Assembly: GCF_002295115.1 (NCBI RefSeq)
Contig: NZ_NSFV01000003.1
Span: 1 to 64,000, forward strand
Length of the DNA: 64,000 nucleotides
Direction of reading: 5' to 3'
DNA from: Mesorhizobium sp. WSM4311
GTDB lineage: Bacteria; Pseudomonadota; Alphaproteobacteria; Rhizobiales; Rhizobiaceae
The translations under genes were made by a program, and so were the position numbers. The notes below the pieces were generated by a model that was given only the letters and a program-made list of their open reading frames with translations, was not told the origin of the DNA and made no database searches. Positions 20,318 to 30,015 of the stretch are shown piece by piece; the first letter of the stretch is position 1, and the number at the start of each line of letters is the position of its first letter.

Positions 20318-20521
20318 TTAGCGTCCAATGCCCAGAATCTGTTCGATCGCGAGGCCCATCAACTGATCGGCGCTAAAGAAAAAGATCATCGCAATCACAG
20401 CGAAGGCCAGAACCATCACCGTCGAGATCATCGTTTCGCGCCGCGACGGCCAAGTCACCTTGGCGGTCTCCGAGCGAACCTGCTGGAGAAAGACGAAAGG
20501 ATTTGTGGTTTTCGAAGCCAT
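20318..20521 (-). CDS. secE: Preprotein translocase subunit SecE
   Basis: This is the single-spanning SecE subunit that clamps SecY in the inner membrane. The start at MASKTTNPFVFLQQVRSE (ATG 20519-20521) gives 67 aa; a frame extension of six residues is possible but lacks support. The conserved EVRKVTWPSR-type motif reads ETAKVTWPSRRET and is followed by one transmembrane helix. The secE-nusG pairing is standard. Confidence 0.97.
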   Translation of the reverse strand: MASKTTNPFVFLQQVRSETAKVTWPSRRETMISTVMVLAFAVIAMIFFFSADQLMGLAIEQILGIGR

Positions 20522-20882
20522 ATGCCGCTCTGTCTTCAAGACCCGTTGGCCGGGTCCCCTGGATGATCCCGCTGGCCGGGACGTGCCGCCTGGGCCCAGT
20601 CTCGCGCCGAATCAGCGCAATCATTTCGCCCATGCAAATCAGACGCGTAAAGCCGGCTTCCCAGCTCCACGCGTCGCGTGTCTGTTCTGTCTACATAAAA
20701 CCGATTCTTGATCCACGCAAGTGGCAAGTGTCCGCTTTATGACCAAACGCCGCCTCGGAACCATCCAGTCGTTCCGTCCCGGCTATGGCGTCCTTATGCC
20801 CCAATCGCCCTAATATGGCAAGCGTGTCGCCGATTTTCAAAGGGCGGTCCGCGGAAATATCATTTCTGACGGCCATTTTGAA
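20522..20882. promoter_or_regulatory. Region between tRNA-Trp and secE with a candidate promoter
   Basis: No gene was seen in these 361 bp. On the minus strand TTGCGT (20715-20720), a 17-bp spacer and TATGTA (20692-20697) form a plausible housekeeping promoter about 170 bp before secE. tRNA-Trp could also be cotranscribed with secE-nusG. The promoter is a pattern match only. Confidence 0.4.
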
Positions 20883-20958
<76 letters not shown>

Positions 20959-21040
20959 ATCGTGCGCGCTTCGGCGCAGCAGGGGCTTCCTAAAAGCTTC
21001 CGCGCTGTCTGTAAAGAGTGGTTTGCACGCAAACGCGCCT

Positions 21041-21276
21041 TCATCCCCTTTGCCAGAAATCGGGATAGGTGACGACCAGCCCGTCGTGGTCGATCTCGAG
21101 TTCGCGCCTGAAGTCACTGACGCGCGATTCATAGAGATATCGTCTGCCCTCCTTTGGCCGGAGCTCATGACGACGGAGTCGGCAAAAACCTCCCCTGCGC
21201 GCTCACGCAGTTCAAGATGCTCGATACCGGGGCCGTCCCACTCGCGCCAGCGCACGGTCTTGAAATGGGCCGACAT
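21041..21276 (-). pseudogene. Internally deleted remnant of a putative glycolipid-binding-domain protein
   Basis: Two parts of one family are visible in different frames. From 21276 the frame reads MSAHFKTVRWREWDGPGIEH and continues to about FADSVV, which resembles the N-terminus of the putative glycolipid-binding family (about 180-190 aa). From about 21170 to the TGA at 21041-21043 another frame reads KEGRRYLYESRVSDF and ends DGLVVTYPDFWQRG, which resembles its C-terminus. The middle of roughly 110 residues is missing and the join is out of frame, so the gene is broken. Family assignment is from memory of the terminal motifs. Confidence 0.6.
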
Positions 21277-21304
21277 CAGCCCCGCACTCCGAGGCGGATG
21301 GAAG

Positions 21305-21790
21305 CTACTTTGTTACCGGCGGCGTGTACGGCCCGCCAGGCACGCCCCAGCCCCAGGCAGGCATCGGCTCGGTTTCCGGATCGCAGGTCTCGCCGAGATT
21401 GGAGTTCATCTTGGCCAATCGCGATCCCCATTCGATATAGCCCATGAAGGCCGAACGGAATTCGGGATCGTCCGGCAAGCCGACCTCGTCGGCTGCGTCG
21501 GCGAGCAGGTTGATCCAGCGGCGGCGCTGTTCTTCCGTCAGATGCTTGCCCAGATGATGCATGACCATCTCGCGGTGGCCGCCGAATTTCTCGCTATAGG
21601 TCTTCGGTCCGCCAAAGACCTCGCCGATGAAGGCCGCGACATGGGCGGGATGGTCCGGCGACATCGCCTTGAATACCGGCCCGACGACCGGGTCCTTTGC
21701 CACCTTGTCATAGAAGGTCTGCGTGAGCCGGTTCAGGGCATCGCTGCCACCGGCCCATTCGTAGAGTGTCGGAACATCCCGGCTCATCAT
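21305..21790 (-). CDS. Group II truncated hemoglobin (trHbO type)
   Basis: This 161-aa protein has a 2-on-2 globin fold that binds heme and is usually linked to oxygen or nitric oxide chemistry. The family pattern is visible: TLYEWAGG near the start, Phe-Tyr at the B10 region (TFYDKV, 26-30), FGGPKTYSEKFGGH, a likely proximal His in MVMHHLGKH (about residue 79) and the diagnostic Trp in RRRWINLL (about 92). A Pro-rich tail ends in PAWGWGVPGGPY. It stands alone and faces the same way as the ribosomal genes. Confidence 0.88.
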   Translation of the reverse strand: MMSRDVPTLYEWAGGSDALNRLTQTFYDKVAKDPVVGPVFKAMSPDHPAHVAAFIGEVFGGPKTYSEKFGGHREMVMHHLGKHLTEEQRRRWINLLADAADEVGLPDDPEFRSAFMGYIEWGSRLAKMNSNLGETCDPETEPMPAWGWGVPGGPYTPPVTK

Positions 21791-21887
21791 CGATCCTCCG
21801 CCAGCCCCGGCGCCACCGGCGGCGACGATAGCGGAAAGATCGAAGGCAGCTCAACCTGCCTCTATGGCCAGTTTCCGAAGCCGCGCG

Positions 21888-23564
21888 CTACAGCTTTGCG
21901 GGCGCATCGGCCGCCGCATTGGCGGGCGGCAGGCCGCGGCAATTGTCGGGCCTGGGAACAGCTTTGCAAATCGTGGCGCCGGTCAGTGCGTCGACCGATT
22001 GCGGCCCCGTTATCAATCCCGCCTTCAGCATGATGTCCGGTTCAAGCCGGCGCTCGGCCGCGCGCCCCGCGATCGCTTTGAACAGAGCGGGACCGATCGC
22101 CATCTCCTCGAGATACGCCTTGACCATCTGCTTCTGTCCCATCGGATACAGGCTGAGCCGCGCCTCGGGACCGACAAGCCTTCTCGCGCCGCTGGCAAGC
22201 ATCAGCGCGCACGCCGTATCGCATTCGACGCCCGCATCGATGCTCAAACCGGCATAGGCGCCCTCCTTGGCCAGGCAATTCCATGCCCCTGGGTCGCAAT
22301 CGACGAAATCGGTCCGGCCGACGGCGACGTCGAGCTTCCTTTCGTGGATAAGCCGGCCCGCCGCAAGGGCGCCGGACAGGTCACCTCCCCGTGAGCTGAT
22401 CACGACAGGCAGGCGCCGCTCGCCAAGCGTGGCGAGCAACTGGCGCAGCTTCTGCGGTGTCTGGCTCGTAATCACGCCTTCCGCCGAGATCCATTCCGGA
22501 CAGTCGGGATTACACAGCGGATTGCTGCCGCGAACCACGACAAAGCGCATGTCCGCGCCGGCCTTCGCGGTTTCCATTCCAACCGGTGCGACATCCCGGG
22601 GCTTGCCCGTCGGAGCGGCCGATGGCGTCGCATCGTTTGCAGGGCTCGGTATCTCCCGGCAGTTCGCAGCCGGCTGCTGCAGTGCGCACAGGCTCGCGGA
22701 GGTCAACAGATCCGCCGCGTCTCGGCTGGTCACCAAATTCATCGTCAGCATGTCGTCGAGCGCGATCTGGCGGATGTCGCTGGCTGGCGTGGCCTTCATC
22801 ATTTCCAGCACGCCGTCGCCTATCCCCATTTCCCTGAGATAGGCCGATAGCGTCTTCTCGACCGCCTTGCTCATCTCGTAGGTCTTGTAGCTGCCGGCAC
22901 TTTTCCGGCTGACCACCTTGGTGTTGATGACCTTCCTCTTGCCGTTCACGATCCGGTAGGTGGTCCGGTAGAGCAGCTTCTCGCGCTTGTAGGTGGTGGT
23001 GATCTGGTGGACGCCGAGATAGGCAAGATCTCCGACCACGCGGCGGACACCGCCGGAAAACATCAGCGGACAGGCCGAATTGCACATGGCCCCGTCGTCA
23101 AAGGCCATGCCGAAATAGTCGGCACCCTTGCCCTTGTTGTCGCTGCAATTCTTCGCCTCCGGCTGGCAGCCGGAAAACACCGTCACGCCGACGGCGATAT
23201 CGAGCTTGGCCTTGCGGATCATCCTGCCAAGTGCGAGCGCGGCATCGACACTGCCGCCGGGCGAGCTGACGACGACGGGCAGTTGCCGTCCCTTCAACGT
23301 TTTGAGCGTGCGTTTGAAGAGTGACGGCGTGCCCGCCGCGATCGTGCCTTCAGCCGATATCCATTCCGGACAATTGGGCTCGCAGCCCGGCGCATTGCTG
23401 CGCACGACGGCGAAGCGCATCGGCGGGATGTCCAGAGACTGCTCCTGGGCCTGGGCCGGCAGGACCGCAGGGACCAACAGCATGAGACGGACCAGTGCCC
23501 GCAACTGCCACCCCTTCTCGCCGAAACAGCGCCCTGGAACCACTCTTTCGCAAAGCTCCCGCAA
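21888..23564 (-). CDS. Exported protein with two tandem ClpP/crotonase-fold domains
   Basis: This protein of about 558 aa has a hydrophobic leader (RALVRLMLLVPAVLPAQAQ, residues 22-40) suggesting a signal peptide. It contains two repeats, about 49-300 and 339-545, each beginning MRF.VVR and CPEWISAEG, followed by LPVV(V/I)SS.GG. The first repeat keeps a ClpP-like set: SSPGGS, Ser163 in CNSACPLM and His186 in YLGVHQ. In the second, the matching positions are Thr450 and Tyr473. Conserved Cys residues suggest disulfides in the periplasm. The start codon is uncertain: TTG at 23564 or an internal GTG. Confidence 0.7.
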   Translation of the reverse strand: MRELCERVVPGRCFGEKGWQLRALVRLMLLVPAVLPAQAQEQSLDIPPMRFAVVRSNAPGCEPNCPEWISAEGTIAAGTPSLFKRTLKTLKGRQLPVVVSSPGGSVDAALALGRMIRKAKLDIAVGVTVFSGCQPEAKNCSDNKGKGADYFGMAFDDGAMCNSACPLMFSGGVRRVVGDLAYLGVHQITTTYKREKLLYRTTYRIVNGKRKVINTKVVSRKSAGSYKTYEMSKAVEKTLSAYLREMGIGDGVLEMMKATPASDIRQIALDDMLTMNLVTSRDAADLLTSASLCALQQPAANCREIPSPANDATPSAAPTGKPRDVAPVGMETAKAGADMRFVVVRGSNPLCNPDCPEWISAEGVITSQTPQKLRQLLATLGERRLPVVISSRGGDLSGALAAGRLIHERKLDVAVGRTDFVDCDPGAWNCLAKEGAYAGLSIDAGVECDTACALMLASGARRLVGPEARLSLYPMGQKQMVKAYLEEMAIGPALFKAIAGRAAERRLEPDIMLKAGLITGPQSVDALTGATICKAVPRPDNCRGLPPANAAADAPAKL

Positions 23565-23641
23565 TGCAACCTATACTAGTTGCCGTGATGGCGCTTGCAA
23601 CAGGGCAGGCGCTGTTCCGATGTCACGCAGCGACGTTAACG

Positions 23642-23669
23642 AAAAAGGGCGGCCCGAAGACCGCCCTTT
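23642..23669 (-). terminator. Intrinsic terminator of tuf copy 2
   Basis: A perfect 9-bp stem (AAAGGGCGG 23644-23652 with CCGCCCTTT 23661-23669) is followed on the minus strand by a T-run. It lies 31 bp after the tuf stop. Confidence 0.88.
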
Positions 23670-23699
23670 CCTTGTCGATCCGGCCGATGCCGGTCTCGA

Positions 23700-24875
<1,176 letters not shown>

Positions 24876-25169
24876 AGTCTCTTTCCTTGGACGGCCTTGA
24901 CCTTCAGTTCAGTCGAATGCGGGGCGATTAGCGACAAAGGCCAAAAAACACAAGCGTCTTTTGGCCGGGTGCCGTCTCACTCTGTCCGAACCTGAGATCC
25001 GATTGCGGGGATATGGCGCCGATATAGGAAGGCGATGGGGGAAATGGAATGGGTGACATGCCGATCGATCGAGGCCTGCATCCCATGTTCTTGCCGGCCA
25101 ATTCCTGTCTCGATCACGGCCAGACGATGGCCCATTGCGGCGGCCATCGAGGTCTGATCTCCTGACTCC
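24876..25169. other. Upstream region of tuf copy 2
   Basis: No gene was recognised. An 8-bp stem (24939-24946 with 24959-24966) with a 12-nt loop would lie in the tuf leader RNA. A clear promoter could not be picked by eye. Confidence 0.35.
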
Positions 25170-26057
25170 ATGCAATTCATCCCTGCCTCAATCCGCGGCC
25201 CGCTGTTCATGATCATCTCGACCGGGTCGTACCTGGTCAACGATACGATGATGAAACTCGCGACCGCGGGGTTGCCGTCCTATGAGGTGCTGTTCCTGCG
25301 TGGTGCCGCCGCGACGCTCTGGGGCTTCCCGCTGTTGTTCGTGCTGGGCTACGGCAAACAGATCCCGTTGATCTTCGACAGGCGCGTTCTGTGCAGGAAC
25401 CTGCTCGAGCTGGCGGCGATCCTTTGCTACGTCGTGGCCCTCGCCAACATGCAGATCGCGGATTCCACGGCGCTGGGACAAATCACGCCGCTCTTGATGC
25501 TGGTCGGCTCGTCGATCCTGTTTGGCGAGCGCATCGGCGGCCAGCGCATGGCGCTGATCGGGCTCGGCTTCATCGGCGCGCTGATGGTGGCGCAGCCGAC
25601 CATGCAAGGCATTTCGGTCTATGCGCTGCTCGCGCTCGGCAACGCCGCGCTGGCGGCCGCGCGCGATCTTGCCGGCAGGCATGTGCCGACGGAGGTGCCG
25701 GGAATGATCGTGGCGATTTCCGCCGTGGTGGTGGTGCTGATCGGTGCCGGCGCGGCGCATCTGGCGTCCGAGCGCTGGGTGATGCCCGAAGCTCGCCATT
25801 TGCTGCTGCTGGCCGGGGCCGGTCTTTTCCTGATCTTCGGCCACTTCTTCATCTTCATGGCCTATCGCGTCGGGCCGACCAGCGCGGTGGCGCCGTTCTA
25901 TTACTGCTTCACCGTCTGGGCCGTCATTTCGGGCCTGCTGGTGTTCGGCCAGTTCCCCAACGCGCTGGCGGTCTGCGGCATCCTGCTGGTGGTGGCCAGC
26001 GGCCTGACCATCGTCTCGCTGGACCAGCGCAAGCGCCGGCTGACTGTCGTCGCCTAG
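25170..26057 (+). CDS. DMT-family transporter with EamA domains
   Basis: This is an inner-membrane permease of the drug/metabolite transporter superfamily, 295 aa with about ten hydrophobic helices in two EamA repeats. The region FLRGAAATLWGFPLL and the internal QITPLLMLVGSSILFGERIG segment are typical of the family, where the latter lines the end of the first repeat. The substrate is unknown. ATG at 25170 is used. It stands between tuf2 and the small stress genes and appears to be monocistronic. Confidence 0.85.
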   Translation: MQFIPASIRGPLFMIISTGSYLVNDTMMKLATAGLPSYEVLFLRGAAATLWGFPLLFVLGYGKQIPLIFDRRVLCRNLLELAAILCYVVALANMQIADSTALGQITPLLMLVGSSILFGERIGGQRMALIGLGFIGALMVAQPTMQGISVYALLALGNAALAAARDLAGRHVPTEVPGMIVAISAVVVVLIGAGAAHLASERWVMPEARHLLLLAGAGLFLIFGHFFIFMAYRVGPTSAVAPFYYCFTVWAVISGLLVFGQFPNALAVCGILLVVASGLTIVSLDQRKRRLTVVA

Positions 26058-26074
26058 CATCGGCAGCCGAGCGC

Positions 26075-26188
26075 CTGTCCGACGCCGAGCACAAGGCCGC
26101 TATTCGCAAGTCGCTGATCGGCTGGGCGGTGTTCATCGCCGGAACGCTGATCTTCTTCGCCGCGGCCGATGCAGTGTTGATGCCATAG
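26075..26188 (+). CDS. Possible 37-aa single-span membrane peptide after the EamA gene
   Basis: Just after the EamA stop codon another frame encodes a charged start (DAEHKAAIRK) followed by one clear transmembrane helix (SLIGWAVFIAGTLIFFAAAD) and the end AVLMP. The pattern looks protein-like, but the only nearby start is CTG at 26075, and the frame continues upstream as a shadow of the EamA gene. It may be a small protein with a non-standard start, or a decayed C-terminus. Confidence 0.2.
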   Translation: MSDAEHKAAIRKSLIGWAVFIAGTLIFFAAADAVLMP

Positions 26189-26249
26189 GCAAGCCGACGC
26201 TGGTCTTGCCTCGGCAGAAATTCCAAACTTCAGATCATCCAGCTGGCGC

Positions 26250-26507
26250 TTAGAGCGTCCGCCGTCCGCTGAACTGGTGATAGGCCCAGAGCACAACCAC
26301 CGCGCCAACCACCGCGACGATCAGGCTGGAGATGTTGAGACCGGTGACACCCACGCCGAAGAGCTGGCTGCAGATCACGCCGCCGACAATGGCGCCGACA
26401 ATGCCGAGCACGACATCCATGATCAGGCCTTGGCCGGTCTTGTTGACGATCTTGCTGCCGAGGAAGCCGGCGATGGCGCCGAGAATGATCCAGCTGATGA
26501 TACCCAT
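26250..26507 (-). CDS. GlsB/YeaQ/YmgE-family small membrane protein
   Basis: This 85-aa protein has three glycine-rich transmembrane helices, beginning MGIISWIILGAIAGFLGSKI, with VVLGIVGAIVGGVI in the middle. This is the transglycosylase-associated or general stress family. Function is poorly defined; members are often induced by stress. The ATG at 26505-26507 follows a GGAGAGG-type ribosome-binding site. Confidence 0.9.
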   Translation of the reverse strand: MGIISWIILGAIAGFLGSKIVNKTGQGLIMDVVLGIVGAIVGGVICSQLFGVGVTGLNISSLIVAVVGAVVVLWAYHQFSGRRTL

Positions 26508-26635
26508 TTTTCCTCTCCATCCCCTGCCATCGCGACATTTTCATATGATTGTCAAAAGCTCAAGCCAGCTTGAAATTCCGCCCGGATGCGCCATTGTTGA
26601 GATGGGCCGGGCTTGGTCGAGATGGAGGATCCACT

Positions 26636-27085
26636 ATGGGACTTTTTGACAACGCCGTTCCCGGCGGCAACATCACCAAACCGCTGATGATCGCGCTCGG
26701 CGCGTTGCTGGTCGGAAAAATGCTGAGCGGCAGAAGTGCCGAACAGCCGGATCAGCCTCAAACGCCAGTGCCGGCCGACCCAGCCGCCAGTGACGGCGGC
26801 CTGCTCGGCGGACTGGGCGGCCTGCTCGACAAGCTCAAGAACGCTGGCCACGGCAATGTCGCCGACTCCTGGGTCGGCACCGGGCAGAACCAGTCAATCA
26901 ACGCCAACGATCTCGGCTCGGCACTTGGGCCGCAGGTGATCCGCGAGATCGCGCAGCGCACCGGAATGGATGAGGGCGAACTGCTCAAGCAACTGTCGAC
27001 GGCCCTGCCCGGCATCGTCGACAAGCTGACGCCGAACGGCCAGGTGCCGCAACAGCACCAGGTGGCTTCCGCGTTCAACAGCTGA
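26636..27085 (+). CDS. YidB-family (DUF937) protein
   Basis: This 149-aa protein starts MGLFDNAVPGGNITKPLMIA at ATG 26636 with a GGAGG ribosome-binding site near 26624. It has a short hydrophobic segment, a Gly-rich linker (LLGGLGGLLDKL), and the DUF937 C-terminal part with SWVGTGQNQSINANDLGSAL and TGMDEGELLKQLSTALPGIV, as in YidB. Function is not established in the family. It is divergent from the GlsB-type gene. Confidence 0.88.
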   Translation: MGLFDNAVPGGNITKPLMIALGALLVGKMLSGRSAEQPDQPQTPVPADPAASDGGLLGGLGGLLDKLKNAGHGNVADSWVGTGQNQSINANDLGSALGPQVIREIAQRTGMDEGELLKQLSTALPGIVDKLTPNGQVPQQHQVASAFNS

Positions 27086-27165
27086 CGTGGCAAACACCGA
27101 TGCCCTGAAGCGCTGCGCGCGTTGTCGCGCAGTGTGCAGGTTTGCCGATTGCGGGGATGACGGTC

Positions 27166-27239
27166 TGGAGCGGGTAGCGGGAATCGAACCCGCATATTCA
27201 GCTTGGAAGGCTGCTGCTCTACCACTGAGCTATACCCGC
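27166..27239 (-). tRNA. tRNA-Gly (TCC anticodon)
   Basis: This is a 74-nt minus-strand cloverleaf with encoded CCA. The acceptor stem pairs GCGGGTA with TACCCGC, the D arm is GCTCAGTGGTAGAGC, the anticodon loop CTTCCAA gives TCC, and the T arm includes GGGTTCGATTCC. It lies with tRNA-Tyr upstream of tuf2, as glyT does beside tufB in Escherichia coli. Confidence 0.96.
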
Positions 27240-27329
27240 GCCTTGCACTGAAGTATCGGATTCACCCGAAAAGCGCCATGCCCTTTTCGGCCCGATGCTT
27301 TTCTCGTTTCAGGGCTTCCGGGCCGGCAG

Positions 27330-27414
27330 TGGTGGAGAGGGTTGGATTCGAACCAACGTAGGCTAAGCCAACGGATTTACAGTCCGTCCCCTTTAACCAC
27401 TCGGGCACCTCTCC
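27330..27414 (-). tRNA. tRNA-Tyr (GTA anticodon)
   Basis: This 85-nt class II tRNA has a long variable arm and encoded CCA. The acceptor stem pairs GGAGAGG with CCTCTCC, the anticodon loop CTGTAAA gives GTA, and the T arm contains GGTTCGAATCC. It is 90 bp upstream of tRNA-Gly and probably cotranscribed with it. Confidence 0.97.
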
Positions 27415-27615
27415 AGTCTGCCGCCGGAGCCATGCAACGAGGCATTCTTGCCGATCCCGGAGCCCGAGTTGGATATCTTCTCCGAAATCAGCGAAGCGCC
27501 TTATGGCGGCAAGGCCAGTGGGTGTCAACCGCGCAGGAAGGTTTTTCGATGTTGTTCGCCGGCTGCGGCGACGGGCCATATCCTTGGCCGGTGGAGACAG
27601 CTATAGAAGCCGGCC

Positions 27616-28464
27616 ATGAGCAACAAGACCAATACCCCCAAAGACACCCATTACGCCAAGCTGCGCCGCGCGCACCGCGACGAGAAGAGCGGCGGCGCGC
27701 CGGCATTCCGGCCGCGCCAGCCCGTGCCGCCCGGCGAAAACGCCGCCGATGGCCTGGTGCGACTTTATGGCCTGCACACGGTGCGCGCCGCGCTCGACAA
27801 TCCGCGGCGCCGGATCAGAAAAATGCTGGTGACCCGCAACGCGGCCGAGCGCCTGGAGATAGAAGATCTCGCCGTCCTGCCCTTCAAGGCGGAGTTGGTC
27901 GAGCCCAGGGACATCGACAAGATCACCGGGTCGGACGCCGTGCACCAGGGTGTGCTGATCGAGGCGGAGCCGCTGAAGCCGAAGCGCCTCGACGCGCTCG
28001 GCGACACGAGACTGGTGCTGGTGCTCGACCAGGTCACCGATCCGCACAATGTCGGCGCCATCCTGCGCTCGGCGGTCGCCTTCGGCGCCGGCGCGCTGAT
28101 CACCACCGCGCGCCACAGCCCGCAGGAATCCGGCGTGTTGGCAAAATCCGCCTCCGGCGCGCTGGAACACATCGACCAGATCGAGGTGAAGAACCTGGCC
28201 GACGCGCTCGGGCAACTGCACGAGGCCGGCTTCCAGACCATCGGGCTTGATTCCGACGGGCCGGCGGAACTCGAGACGAGCTTTGCCGGCGACAGGATCG
28301 CGCTGGTGCTCGGCGCCGAAGGCAAGGGCCTGCGCCAGAAGACGCGCGAGACGGTGACGACGCTGGCGCGGCTCGACATGCCCGGCGCCATCCGCTCGCT
28401 CAACGTGTCGAATGCAGCGGCGATCAGCCTTTATGCCGCGCGAAAATTCCTTTCGGCGGACTGA
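27616..28464 (+). CDS. rlmB: 23S rRNA (guanosine-2'-O)-methyltransferase RlmB
   Basis: This SPOUT-class enzyme methylates the 2'-hydroxyl of a guanosine in 23S rRNA helix 80. The 282-aa protein has a basic N-terminal extension, an L30e-like RNA-binding domain (LYGLHTVRAALDN) and the trefoil-knot SAM domain with motifs DQVTDPHNVGAILRSA, LVLGAEGKGLR and SLNVSNAAAISLYAAR. ATG at 27616. It is divergent from tRNA-Tyr. Assignment to RlmB rather than another TrmH-family enzyme rests on the motif sequences. Confidence 0.9.
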   Translation: MSNKTNTPKDTHYAKLRRAHRDEKSGGAPAFRPRQPVPPGENAADGLVRLYGLHTVRAALDNPRRRIRKMLVTRNAAERLEIEDLAVLPFKAELVEPRDIDKITGSDAVHQGVLIEAEPLKPKRLDALGDTRLVLVLDQVTDPHNVGAILRSAVAFGAGALITTARHSPQESGVLAKSASGALEHIDQIEVKNLADALGQLHEAGFQTIGLDSDGPAELETSFAGDRIALVLGAEGKGLRQKTRETVTTLARLDMPGAIRSLNVSNAAAISLYAARKFLSAD

Positions 28465-28477
28465 ACGAGCTACAAGT

Positions 28478-28891
28478 ATGTTTGAAGCATTCTCAGATGC
28501 GGATGAATGGCTCGCGCTTTACGCGAGCACAGTCGGCACGTTGAGAACACTCACTCCATCGGAGTTCTACGACGAGACGAACAACCGCTATCATACCGCG
28601 AGAGATGACATAATGCGGCTGGTTCACGGCCTTGAAAATCCCCCCGACTTTCGAGAATTCCTCGACGTTAACGCCGGTCGGAAGACTTGGCTGCCGGACA
28701 GCTCCGAAGCCTTGACTGCCATGGACGGTACTGAAATTCACTATCGGGTTGTCAGCAACCTAGCGGATGAAAGGTGGGTTGACGGGGCTCTCAACGAAGC
28801 TTTCGAGAACGGCACGCTTATTCCAGCCCTTGAACGGATCGCTGCCGAGATCGGCAAGTTCAAATTGAACAGCAGTCAGCAAACTCCCTGA
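28478..28891 (+). CDS. Hypothetical protein, 137 aa, lower GC
   Basis: This soluble protein of unknown function has ATG at 28478, 14 bp after rlmB; an in-frame extension would overlap rlmB and is not used. It is rich in acidic and aromatic residues (SDADEWLALYASTVGTLRTL near the start, then FYDETNNRYHTARDDIMRLV). Base composition is less GC-rich than rlmB, hinting at acquisition. It may be read through from rlmB. I recognise no family. Confidence 0.65.
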   Translation: MFEAFSDADEWLALYASTVGTLRTLTPSEFYDETNNRYHTARDDIMRLVHGLENPPDFREFLDVNAGRKTWLPDSSEALTAMDGTEIHYRVVSNLADERWVDGALNEAFENGTLIPALERIAAEIGKFKLNSSQQTP

Positions 28892-28971
28892 CCACTCTCG
28901 CCATTCGTGGCTCGGTCAATCTTAGCGCCATACGGGCTTTCTAAACCACGGCTGAGCGCACAAAGGTAAGA

Positions 28972-29004
28972 AACGGGTTCCGGCGACAGACGCAGGAACC
29001 CGTT
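28972..29004 (-). terminator. Terminator of the gcl-hyi-glxR operon
   Basis: A perfect 10-bp stem (AACGGGTTCC 28972-28981 with GGAACCCGTT 28995-29004) with a 13-nt loop is followed on the minus strand by TTTCTT. It lies about 55 bp after the glxR stop. Confidence 0.78.
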
Positions 29005-29058
29005 CTCTGACAGGACAAGAGGAGGCGGCTTGGGAACGTTGCGCCGCCCTCTCCGGGC

Positions 29059-29976
29059 CTATGCCGCTTTGCCTTTCACTTCGGTCACTTCGCCACCGAC
29101 CTCGAAATTGGCCATCCGCTCCAGCGCCCTGACCAGCGCCGAGTGATCCTCCTTTGCGCCGCCATTGGCGGCGCACGAGTTGAACAGCTGCTGCGTGGTC
29201 GACGTGTTGGGCAGCGCCACGCCGAGCGCCTTGGCGCCCTCCAGTGCCAGGTTGAGATCCTTCTGGTGCAATTCGATGCGAAAGCCCGGCGCGAAGGTGC
29301 GTTTGACCATGCGCTCGCCATGCACTTCGAGGATGCGCGAGGCCGCCAATCCGCCCATCAAAGCCTGCCTGACCTTGGCGGGATCAGCGCCGGCTTTCGA
29401 AGCAAAAACAAGCGCTTCGGCGACGGCTTCAATGGTCAGTGCGACGACGATCTGATTTGCCACTTTGGTGGTCTGGCCGACGCCGTTAGGGCCGACCAGA
29501 GTGATGTTCTTGCCCATCTTCTCGAAGACGGGTTTAGCGCGCTCGAAGGGCTTTTCCTCGCCGCCGACCATGATGGTGAGCGACGCTGCTTTGGCGCCGA
29601 CCTCGCCGCCCGAAACCGGCGCGTCGAGATAGTCGCAGCCGAGTTCGTTGATCTTGCCGGCGAACACCTTGGTCTCGATCGGCGAGATCGAGCTCATGTC
29701 GATGACCAGCTTGCCTTTGGTCAGGCCGGACGCGACGCCATTGTCGCCGAACAGCACGTCGGCGACCTGCGGGGTATCAGGCACCATGGTGATGACGATC
29801 TCTGCCGCCTTGGCGACGGCGGCGTGGCCGGAGACTGTTTTCAGGCCCTTGGCGACGAGATCAGCCGGCGGCTTCGAGCGATGGTCGCTGGCGATGACCT
29901 TGTAGCCAGCATCGAGCAGATGCCCCGCCATCGGCGCGCCCATGATGCCGAGGCCGATGAAGCCTATGGTTTCCAT
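29059..29976 (-). CDS. glxR: 2-hydroxy-3-oxopropionate (tartronate semialdehyde) reductase
   Basis: This enzyme reduces tartronate semialdehyde to D-glycerate with NAD(P)H. The start at METIGFIGLGIMG (ATG 29974-29976, GGAGAA ribosome-binding site) gives 305 aa; the longer frame of 354 aa has a non-homologous leader. The Rossmann motif is GFIGLGIMGAPMA (5-17), the substrate motif DAPVSGGEVGA is at 118-128, and the catalytic lysine is Lys171 in GQTTKVANQ. It is the third gene of gcl-hyi-glxR, which supports the assignment over 3-hydroxyisobutyrate dehydrogenase. Confidence 0.92.
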   Translation of the reverse strand: METIGFIGLGIMGAPMAGHLLDAGYKVIASDHRSKPPADLVAKGLKTVSGHAAVAKAAEIVITMVPDTPQVADVLFGDNGVASGLTKGKLVIDMSSISPIETKVFAGKINELGCDYLDAPVSGGEVGAKAASLTIMVGGEEKPFERAKPVFEKMGKNITLVGPNGVGQTTKVANQIVVALTIEAVAEALVFASKAGADPAKVRQALMGGLAASRILEVHGERMVKRTFAPGFRIELHQKDLNLALEGAKALGVALPNTSTTQQLFNSCAANGGAKEDHSALVRALERMANFEVGGEVTEVKGKAA

Positions 29977-30015
29977 TGTGGTTCTCCGTCTTTTGCTGGG
30001 CCGCGTTCCTTCGCG

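Noticed and set aside
25391..26188. 265-codon frame overlapping the EamA transporter
   Set aside because: It is a shadow of the transporter over most of its length; only the short end after the transporter stop is kept as a weak candidate.
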